NCBI GenBank assembly: GCA_002340095.1
Contig: DDKS01000052.1
Span: 1 to 8,486 of the forward strand
Length of the DNA: 8,486 nt
From: Betaproteobacteria bacterium UBA2592
GTDB taxonomy: Bacteria > Pseudomonadota > Gammaproteobacteria > Burkholderiales > Rhodocyclaceae
Direction of reading: 5' to 3'
Shown piece after piece: positions 1 to 6,368 of the stretch (its first letter is position 1; the number at the start of each line of letters is the position of its first letter). The position numbers and the translations under genes are program-made. The notes beneath the pieces were generated by a model. It saw nothing but the letters and a program-made list of their open reading frames with translations. It was not told the DNA's origin and made no database searches.

Positions 1-861
1 GGCAATTTCAGCCGGGCCGCCGAGCGTTGTTCCGTCAGCCAGCCGACCCTGAGCGTGGCGATTGCCCGCCTCGAGGACGACCTGGGGGTGCGGTTGTTCG
101 AGCGGGGCAAGGGGTTGGTGAGTCCCACCCAGGTGGGACAGCGGGTGGTGGAGCAGGCCCGCCGTACTCTGGACGAAGCTGAAAAGATCCGTCAGGTGGC
201 CAGGAGCGGCCGCAACCAGCTCAAGGGGGAGCTGCGCCTTGGGGTCATCCATACCATCGGTCCCTATCTGCTGCCCCAGTTGATCCATGCCTTGAAGGGA
301 ATTGCCGCCGACATGCCCCTGGCCATCGAGGAGAACATGACCGCGCACCTGGCAGAGATGCTGCTGGCGAACGAGCTGGATGTGGTGATCGTTGCCCTGC
401 CCTTTGAGTTGCCGGGAGTGCTGACCCGCAGCCTCTATGACGAATCCTTCAAGGTCATCGTGCCCAAGGGGCATCCTTGGGAAGAACGGGAATACCTGAG
501 TCCGGAGGAGGTCACTGGTGACGAGGTGCTGTTGCTCAAGGCGGGTAACTGTTTCCGGGACCAGGTGCTCGATGCTTGTCCCCAGATCAGCAGCCCGGAT
601 ACGGATGTGCGCCTGGGGCATTCCATCGGCACCATTCGCTGCATGGTGGCATCCGGTCTCGGGGTGTCGGTATTGCCCGAAGGCGCCCTGCGCCAGCCCT
701 ACAGCAATGACATGATCAGTGTCATCCCCTTTCGGGAGCCTGCCCCGTCCCGTCGCATCGCCCTGGCCTGGCGGGCTGGCTTCGTGCGGCCCAAGGCCAT
801 CGATGCCCTGATCCGGGCCGTCGCCAGACTGGAAAACCCGGCCTACCGCATCTGCAGTTGA
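1..861 (+). CDS. oxyR: OxyR-type LysR-family hydrogen peroxide sensor/regulator (5' end cut by window)
   Basis: Transcriptional regulator expected to sense peroxide through a thiol-disulfide switch and control antioxidant genes from the cytoplasm. The reading frame is open from base 1, and 286 codons are visible before TGA. OxyR proteins are about 300-310 residues, so about 15-20 N-terminal residues are missing; the internal GTG at 55 is not the true start. The first ~45 codons carry the LysR winged helix-turn-helix (SRAAERCSVSQPTLSVAI, then LEDDLGVRLFER). The effector domain begins with the OxyR-like LGVIHTIGPYLLPQLI. The decisive feature is NCFRDQVLDAC: Cys codons at 550-552 and 577-579 are nine residues apart, the spacing of the redox pair C199/C208 of E. 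coli OxyR, with the RDQ between them conserved. No catalase or peroxiredoxin gene lies in the window. It converges on the EAL gene. Identification as OxyR rather than another LysR member is strong because of the Cys pair. Confidence 0.9.
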   Translation, partial: GNFSRAAERCSVSQPTLSVAIARLEDDLGVRLFERGKGLVSPTQVGQRVVEQARRTLDEAEKIRQVARSGRNQLKGELRLGVIHTIGPYLLPQLIHALKGIAADMPLAIEENMTAHLAEMLLANELDVVIVALPFELPGVLTRSLYDESFKVIVPKGHPWEEREYLSPEEVTGDEVLLLKAGNCFRDQVLDACPQISSPDTDVRLGHSIGTIRCMVASGLGVSVLPEGALRQPYSNDMISVIPFREPAPSRRIALAWRAGFVRPKAIDALIRAVARLENPAYRICS

Positions 862-864
862 GGG

Positions 865-891
865 GCGGGCTGTCGCAGCACCTGCAGCCGC
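865..891 (+). terminator. Weak candidate terminator hairpin after oxyR
   Basis: Just after the oxyR stop codon, GGCTG (868-872) can pair with CAGCC (885-889), extended by GC/GC pairs around a one-base bulge. An alternative inner stem GCAG/CTGC (875-878 with 882-885) is also possible. Only three T residues follow (892-894), so it would be an inefficient rho-independent terminator. It sits in the 75-base gap between two convergent genes, where a shared terminator is expected. I see nothing else in that gap. Confidence 0.3.
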
Positions 892-936
892 TTTCCATGG
901 ATGTGTTGCTCATGTCATGGGCAGGGGCCGGGAAGG

Positions 937-2067
937 TCATGCTTTCTTCTCCGTGGATCGGCTGGCTGAGCGGGGCAGCACGGCCTCGATGGGCTGGGGC
1001 TGGCCATAGCGCCAGCCCTGGGCGTAGTCGATGGGTAAACCCCGCAGGATGGCTTCCTCATCCGGGTGTTCCACCCCTTCGGCCAGAATGCTGATGCCCA
1101 GGGCCTTGAGCTTTTCGGTGCTCTGGGCCAGATCCGCCAGCACGGCGGGATTGCTGCCCAGGTTGCGGATGATGGTGATGCAGAGCTTGACGAAGTCTGG
1201 CCGCAGGGCCCTCGCCGCCTCCAGGTCCGCGTAGCCACACCCCGTGTCGTCCAGGGCCACCTGGGCGCCGCCGGCCCGTAATTCCGCCAGCAGGGGCTGC
1301 AGGGCCTGGATGTCGCCCAGGGGCAGGTGTTCGGTGATTTCCACGACGACGCCGGGCCGGGCCAGGGCCTGGCGCAGGGAGGCATCCGTCAGGCTGGCGG
1401 AAGACAGGTTCAGGGTCAGCCAGTGTGCCGGCAGCAGGGAGGCGCCCTGTTCCAGGGCCTGCCAGGCGCAGGCGATTTCCAGCTCCCGGCTCAGGCCGCA
1501 ATGGGCAGCCGCGCCAAAAAGCTGGTCGGCCCGCTCCAGCGGGCTGCCAACCGGGCCCCGGGACAGGGCCTCATAACCCAGCAGCTTTCCATCAGCAAAG
1601 CGGACGATGGGTTGCACCAGGGTACGCAGGCCCCCGCGCTGCAACAGACCCTGCAACTGGGCTTCCGTTGCGCTACAGACCAAAGGCGGCACCTCTTTTA
1701 GCAGGGTTTGCAACTGGTGCAGGTCTGGGGCGCCGGGGAACTGGTGTACCCGCAATCCGGCCATGCGGGCCGTGGCGCTACCGAAAACCTCCCGGGCCAG
1801 ACGGCCGGCCAGCTGGGTGGCCGCCGTCAGCACCGCTGCGTGGCGGTCCTGGGACATTCCCGGGGGCAGGCGGTAGGGGTGGCACCATAGCCCCCTGGGG
1901 GCTTCGGCTGGACCCGGCAGGGTTTCCACCCCCGTCAGCACTTCCCGGGCAATCACGCCGAGGCCCCGCTCCAGCTCATCCAGGCTGGCCGCGGTGGCGG
2001 CTTCGCCCATGGCCGCTTCCAGGGAGTGCAGTCCTGCCAGATGAAAAACCAGGCAATGCTCAAGCAT
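937..2067 (-). CDS. EAL-domain protein, putative cyclic-di-GMP phosphodiesterase with unclassified N-terminal region
   Basis: Likely cytoplasmic protein (376 aa, no signal peptide or membrane segment) that hydrolyses or binds cyclic-di-GMP. Residues ~1-145 match no domain I recognise. Residues ~150-362 form an EAL domain. Visible signature residues are YEAL (E166), LTLNLS (N220), EITE (E243, E246), LDDTG (D273, D274), FVKLC (K294), AEGVE (E330, E333) and AQG (Q350). The D273-K294-E330-Q350 spacings match those of active EAL enzymes such as RocR. The one change is in the usual KxD motif, where Asp is replaced by Cys296; because that Asp helps bind metal, activity may be reduced or the protein may act as a sensor. 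The ATG at 2067 lies three bases after the stop of the chemoreceptor gene and has no good Shine-Dalgarno sequence, suggesting translational coupling and a shared message. It could instead be an enzymatically inactive adaptor for the receptor. Confidence 0.88.
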   Translation of the reverse strand: MLEHCLVFHLAGLHSLEAAMGEAATAASLDELERGLGVIAREVLTGVETLPGPAEAPRGLWCHPYRLPPGMSQDRHAAVLTAATQLAGRLAREVFGSATARMAGLRVHQFPGAPDLHQLQTLLKEVPPLVCSATEAQLQGLLQRGGLRTLVQPIVRFADGKLLGYEALSRGPVGSPLERADQLFGAAAHCGLSRELEIACAWQALEQGASLLPAHWLTLNLSSASLTDASLRQALARPGVVVEITEHLPLGDIQALQPLLAELRAGGAQVALDDTGCGYADLEAARALRPDFVKLCITIIRNLGSNPAVLADLAQSTEKLKALGISILAEGVEHPDEEAILRGLPIDYAQGWRYGQPQPIEAVLPRSASRSTEKKA

Positions 2068-2070
2068 GGC

Positions 2071-3720
2071 TCAACCCAGCCTGAAGCGGCTGACCTGCTG
2101 GCGCAGGCGGGCCGAAATCTGTTCCAGATCGGCAACGGCCGCCGTGTTTTCCTGCATGGCCCGGTGGGTTTCCAGGGACATGGCGCTGATCTTTTCCATG
2201 TGCTGGGCAATGTCGCTGGCGGTGCCGGCCTGCTGGGCCGTGGCCCGGGCCACTTCCTGCACGTTTCTGAGGGAATCCTGGGCCTGGCGGGTGATTTCCT
2301 CCAACATGCCGCTCGCTTCGGTGGCCAGGGCCAGCCCTTGCTGGACCTGGGGTGCGGCGGTGTCCATGGCGGCGACGGATTGTTCCGTTTCACGCTGCAC
2401 CAGCTCGATCATCCGGGCGATTTCGGCGGTGGAACTCTGGGTGCGTTCGGCCAGTTTGCGCACCTCGTCGGCCACCACGGCAAAGCCCCGGCCCGCCTCC
2501 CCGGCCCGGGCGGCCTCGATGGCGGCATTCAGGGCGAGCAAATTGGTCTGTTCGGCAATTTCCCGGATCACGCTGGCAATGCCGCCGATGTCCTGGGACC
2601 GCTGTTGCAGGCTGCGGATCTGGGCGGTGGATTCCGTCACGGTGCTGGCGATGCGGGCCATTTCATTTGCGGCCTGCTGCACCACCTTGACTCCCTGTTC
2701 CGAAAGTTCGGCGGTGCGGGCCGAGTTGGCCTCGGTCTGGTGGGCGATCTGGGAGACTTCGTTGATGCTGCGGGTCATTTCCTCGATGCTGGCGACGGAG
2801 GCAGCGGAGGCATCGGCCTGGTTGGCGGCGGCGTCCTGGGCGTTTTGGGAGGCCTGGGCCACCTGGTCGGCCTTGTGGAAGAGGTCGGTGGAGGCCCGGG
2901 CAATATCGGCGAACAGGTGGCGCAGATCCTCCTGCATGCGGGAGACGGCGGCCAGCATGCTGTCCGGGTGCTGGGCGTGGACCGGGCTGGCCAGGTCGCC
3001 GCTGGCGATGCGGGTCACTGCCTGGGCTGCCTGGTTGGGCTCGCCGCCCAGGGCACGGCCCAGTTGCCGGGTGATCTGGTAGGCGACGGCGGAACCGATG
3101 ACGATGGCCAGACCGCACAGGCTCACCATGAAAACGGCGAACTGGCCTGCCACTTCCCGGGCGTGGGCGGTGGCGGTCTGGTTGCGTTTTTCCTGGTAGT
3201 CGATGAAGGCGTTGATGCGGGCCAGCCAGTCGTTCAGGGCGGGGCGGGCTTCTGCCAGCAGCAGGGCCTGGGCGCCAGCCAGGTCGCCGCTCTGGCGAGT
3301 CTGGATTACCCGTTGCATCAGGGGCAGGGCGCGGGCTTCGCTGGCCTGGATGGCCGCCAGCAACTGGCGTTCCTCCTGGCTGATGTCCGGGGCGCTGGCA
3401 AAGAGCTTGTCCAGGTCGGCTGCCGAACTCCGGTAGAAGGAGGCCAGCTGGTCGATCTCCTGGAGGGCGCTATTGAGGTTGGCGGCATCGGGCACCAGGG
3501 TCACATCCCGGAGGCTGATGGCCCGGTCATGGACGCTGCCCCGGAAGTTGATGGCGTAGCGCTGCTTCACCGCGTTGATATCGGTGATCTGCGTCAGGGT
3601 TTCATCAATCAAGTTCACCTTCTGGATCCCGAAGGCGGTGATGCCGACCATCAGGGCCAGCACCAGGCCAAAGCCCAGGGCCAGGCGCTGTCCGGTGGTA
3701 AGGAAGGAAGAGGATGTCAT
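2071..3720 (-). CDS. Methyl-accepting chemotaxis protein (transmembrane chemoreceptor)
   Basis: Inner-membrane chemoreceptor, 549 aa, that should signal through CheW and CheA to bias flagellar rotation. Order of parts: short cytoplasmic N-tail; transmembrane helix ~13-32; mostly helical periplasmic sensor ~33-190, probably of the four-helix-bundle type; second transmembrane helix ~194-214; HAMP domain ~215-267 (includes RIASGDL); then a long coiled-coil signalling domain. The hairpin tip is unmistakable: EIAEQTNLLALNAAIEAARA, then GEAGRGFAVVADEVRKLAERT, with the ALNAA Asn at residue 398. Gln/Glu-rich heptads such as SIEEMTRSINEVS are plausible methylation sites. The C-terminus ends SRFRLG and lacks the NWETF-like pentapeptide that tethers CheR in some receptors. 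The ATG at 3720 is supported by GGAG six bases upstream. The ligand cannot be inferred. A short inverted-repeat element lies only 15 bases upstream of the start, and the EAL gene follows closely. Confidence 0.95.
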   Translation of the reverse strand: MTSSSFLTTGQRLALGFGLVLALMVGITAFGIQKVNLIDETLTQITDINAVKQRYAINFRGSVHDRAISLRDVTLVPDAANLNSALQEIDQLASFYRSSAADLDKLFASAPDISQEERQLLAAIQASEARALPLMQRVIQTRQSGDLAGAQALLLAEARPALNDWLARINAFIDYQEKRNQTATAHAREVAGQFAVFMVSLCGLAIVIGSAVAYQITRQLGRALGGEPNQAAQAVTRIASGDLASPVHAQHPDSMLAAVSRMQEDLRHLFADIARASTDLFHKADQVAQASQNAQDAAANQADASAASVASIEEMTRSINEVSQIAHQTEANSARTAELSEQGVKVVQQAANEMARIASTVTESTAQIRSLQQRSQDIGGIASVIREIAEQTNLLALNAAIEAARAGEAGRGFAVVADEVRKLAERTQSSTAEIARMIELVQRETEQSVAAMDTAAPQVQQGLALATEASGMLEEITRQAQDSLRNVQEVARATAQQAGTASDIAQHMEKISAMSLETHRAMQENTAAVADLEQISARLRQQVSRFRLG

Positions 3721-3735
3721 GACGGGCTCCGCTAG

Positions 3736-3877
3736 CAGGCCATTGAAAAACTACTGCGGTGGGCCATCTGCGGCGCTGCGCGGTGCTCGCTTTCTCGCCT
3801 ATCTACTTGACAGGCTGCGGTCGCTGCGCTCCGTGCCCCTTGCATTTGGCCCTCCTCGCTACGTTTTCAACGGCCTG
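3736..3877. repeat. 142-bp MITE-like element with terminal inverted repeats
   Basis: The ends are CAGGCCATTGAAAA at 3736-3749 and, on the opposite strand, CAGGCCGTTGAAAA at 3864-3877, a 14-bp inverted repeat with one mismatch. A second inner pair is GGGCCA (3761-3766) against TGGCCC (3847-3852). The interior also holds an 8-bp direct repeat CGCTGCGC (3774-3781 and 3822-3829). There is no credible coding frame. It fills almost the whole gap between the DUF2141 gene and the chemoreceptor gene. The shape is that of a non-autonomous miniature transposable element or a dispersed palindromic repeat; similar GGCC-TTGAAAA-bounded repeats occur in betaproteobacterial intergenic DNA as far as I recall. 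No clear target-site duplication is visible at the flanks (GCTAG on the left, TCAGG on the right). Confidence 0.65.
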
Positions 3878-3882
3878 TCAGG

Positions 3883-4308
3883 TCAATAACGCAGTTCGAT
3901 GCTGAGGCTGTCGCCGGGGGCGGGGACGGTGAAGGCGCTGTCCTCGAACTGGGGCGGCCCCATGACCTTGGGGTTGTTGGAGAGTCCGTACCCTTCGGTG
4001 GGGAACATGCCCAGGCGGCGGTTCAGTTCCCCGTCCCCGTTTTCGTCGTGATAGGCCATGATGGCGTAGCGCCCGGGGGGCAGCTGGGTGAAGCGGACCT
4101 GGACGCTGCCTGGCGCAGCCGGTACCTGCTGGACGGAAAAGGCCTGGGCTTCCTTGCGGAAAGTCTTGGGGTCCTGGTACAGACCGACCCGGATGCTGCC
4201 TTTGGCGTCTTTCACCGGGGCGAGATTGACCGTCAGGTTGCTGCTCTGGGCCTGGGCCAGACTGCTTTGCGCCAGGGCGGCAAAGAGGATGATGATGCGT
4301 GGATACAT
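3883..4308 (-). CDS. Secreted DUF2141-family protein
   Basis: Small exported protein, 141 aa, of unknown function. Residues 1-20 look like a Sec signal peptide (MYPR, hydrophobic core IIILFAALA, then small residues SLAQA), with probable cleavage after Ala18 or Ala20. The mature part is beta-rich and carries the DUF2141 hallmarks: an early GSIRVGLY strand, LPPGRYAIMAYHDENGDGELN and a GMFPTEGYGLSNNP segment. D88-x-N90-x-D92-G-E94 resembles a calcium-binding loop, although metal binding is not established for the family as far as I know. Length fits the family, so it is intact. The ATG at 4308 has GGAG seven bases upstream. It lies alone between the crp-like gene and the inverted-repeat element, probably with its own promoter. 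The mature protein should be periplasmic or secreted. Confidence 0.85.
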   Translation of the reverse strand: MYPRIIILFAALAQSSLAQAQSSNLTVNLAPVKDAKGSIRVGLYQDPKTFRKEAQAFSVQQVPAAPGSVQVRFTQLPPGRYAIMAYHDENGDGELNRRLGMFPTEGYGLSNNPKVMGPPQFEDSAFTVPAPGDSLSIELRY

Positions 4309-4336
4309 GGCAGTACTCCAGGGGAATGAGCTGCCG

Positions 4337-4367
4337 ACTATAAGCTTGGGTCCGGGCTGGAGGCCAA
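4337..4367 (-). promoter_or_regulatory. Candidate sigma-70 promoter for the DUF2141 gene
   Basis: Reading leftwards, TTGGCC (complement of 4362-4367) and TATAGT (complement of 4337-4342) resemble -35 and -10 boxes. The -10 match is good. The -35 is poor and the 19-base spacer is longer than ideal. Transcription would begin near 4330, about 20 bases before the start codon at 4308. The local AT-rich patch stands out against the GC-rich surroundings. Next to it, the 12-base palindrome CAATGATTATTG (4365-4376) overlaps the -35 box and could be an operator; no known regulator is assigned. Confidence 0.35.
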
Positions 4368-4436
4368 TGATTATTGACCATGCGTCCGATAGGAGAAAGC
4401 TATGGTTTCCCGTTGCTGCAGGGGGCGGAACCTGTT

Positions 4437-5095
4437 TCAGCGGAGGCCGTTGGCCAGCTTCGCCAGGCCGGGCCGGTTGAGAAGGGTGATTTGTTCCCGG
4501 CCCAGGCTCACCAGCCCCTGGGCGGCCATGCCCTTGAGCAGGCGGCTGACGATTTCCCGGACACTGCCCAACTCTTCTGCCAGTTGCTGGTGGGTGGTAT
4601 GCAGCACATCGAGTTCCCGGGAGAGCAGCAGACGGGCCAGGCGCTGATCCAGGCGGCTGAAGGCCACTTCTTCCACGAGCTGCATCAGTTCGGTGATGCG
4701 TTCGGCGAACAGGTGGAAGACGAAATCCCGGAACGGGGCGTGTTCCGCCAGCAGGCGATTGAACAGGGATGTGGGCAGCATCAGCAGGCTGAGGTTCGAC
4801 TCCGCCACGCCCCGGGCCGAATAGTCGCTGCGGCCCAGCAGGCAGCTGGAAGTGATGATGCAGGAGCCGCCCGGCTCCACCCGGTAGAGCAGGATTTCCC
4901 GGCCGCTCGCGGCCGTCTTGATGACCTTGATGCTGCCTTCGAGCAGCAGGGGAAAGCCCTGGCAGGGCTGGCGCTCGGTGAAGATCGTAGTGCCGGCGGG
5001 CAGCTGGATCAGGGCCTGGGGCTGGAGCAGTTTTTCCAGCTCACCGGTGGGCAGACCCGCCAGGGCCGGGTAGAGTCGCAGCAGGGTGTCCGGGG

Positions 5096-5099
<4 letters not shown>
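4437..5099 (-). CDS. Crp/Fnr-family transcriptional regulator
   Basis: DNA-binding regulator, 220 aa. Residues ~15-130 form a cyclic-nucleotide-binding-like beta-barrel (LPAGTTIFTERQPCQGFPLL, LEGSIKVIK). Residues ~130-155 give the dimerisation helix. Residues ~148-217 give a winged helix-turn-helix, with recognition helix SVREIVSRLLK (179-189). The phosphate-binding cassette of true CRP is not present. In its place is EPGGSCIITSSCLLG with Cys80 and Cys86, plus Cys46 elsewhere, so cAMP is unlikely to be the ligand. Fnr-type N-terminal iron-sulfur cysteines are also absent. The ATG at 5099 forms ATGA with the stop of exonuclease III, indicating translational coupling. The frame stays open upstream to 5270, but that part is a low-complexity shadow of the exonuclease gene, and the family alignment begins at this ATG. 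The target genes and the effector are unknown. Confidence 0.88.
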
Positions 5100-5862
<763 letters not shown>

Positions 5863-5866
<4 letters not shown>

Positions 5867-6351
5867 TGGGCCGCTCCCGGGGCTTTGGGGTAGCCGGCCA
5901 GGTCCAGGGCGCTGTTGAAGTTGCCGGCTTCGAAGCCTTTGAGGGTCTGGCGTCCGACCTTGAGGACAGGAACGGAAATGTCACCCGTCAGGGTCTTGAG
6001 TTCGGCCTGCTCGGCTTCGCCCTGCACGGTTTTTTCGGTGAAGGGGATGCCCCGTTTGATGAGTAGTTCCCGGGCCTGGTTGCAGGGGGCGCAGTCGGCC
6101 GCGGTGTACAGGGTGACAGGGAAGTTCTGGGCGGCCAGGCGGGTGGCGTAGGGCATTTCCCCCGCCTCGGCCGTGACGCCGCTGCGTCCGGTGCGGCTGA
6201 CCTGCTTGGCCGTTCCGGGGGGCGGGGTATCGGTGATCATCACGCGCCCCGTGGCGGGGTCCACCCAGCGATAGGTTTGGGCCATCGTCGGGATGCTGGC
6301 TAGCGCGAGAAGGGTGGCCACCAGGGGCCGGAAAAAGGAGTTGTGTGCCAT
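5863..6351 (-). CDS. Exported DUF4124 protein with C-terminal glutaredoxin-like domain
   Basis: Probable periplasmic thiol-redox protein, 162 aa. Residues 1-24 form a signal peptide (hydrophobic LVATLLALASI, cleavage likely after PTMA). Residues ~26-60 are a DUF4124 domain (TYRWVDPATGRVMITDTPPP), common in exported proteobacterial proteins. Residues ~77-155 form a glutaredoxin/thioredoxin-fold domain with a CAPC active site (Cys87, Cys90) and a cis-Pro motif VPVLKVG (Pro128). The ATG at 6351 lies 17 bases after the oligopeptidase stop and lacks a clear Shine-Dalgarno sequence. The frame is open further upstream to 6933, but that part is a shadow of prlC, and the signal peptide fixes the start. 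The stop overlaps the GTG of exonuclease III. The redox partner is unknown. Cysteine oxidation, reduction or isomerisation are all possible, and the fold does not decide between them. Confidence 0.88.
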
Positions 6352-6368
6352 GGAGATTTGCCCGGAAT

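Noticed and set aside
2026..3735. Long + strand open frame of 569 codons antisense to the chemoreceptor
   Set aside because: Gly/His/Leu-rich composition without any domain is typical of a GC-rich shadow frame; the opposite strand encodes an unmistakable chemoreceptor signalling domain.
3790..3870. Sigma-28, sigma-54 or sigma-70 promoter for the chemoreceptor inside the repeat
   Set aside because: Partial matches such as GGCACG and TAGATA exist, but the partner boxes or the required spacing are missing.
3575..3889. 104-codon + strand frame covering the inverted-repeat element
   Set aside because: It runs from antisense of the receptor through a non-coding repeat; no motif, no good ribosome-binding site.
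4405..4436. Possible terminator hairpin after the Crp/Fnr gene
   Set aside because: The best pairing (GGTTCC with GGAAACC, bulged) is weak and is not followed by a U-run on the - strand transcript.
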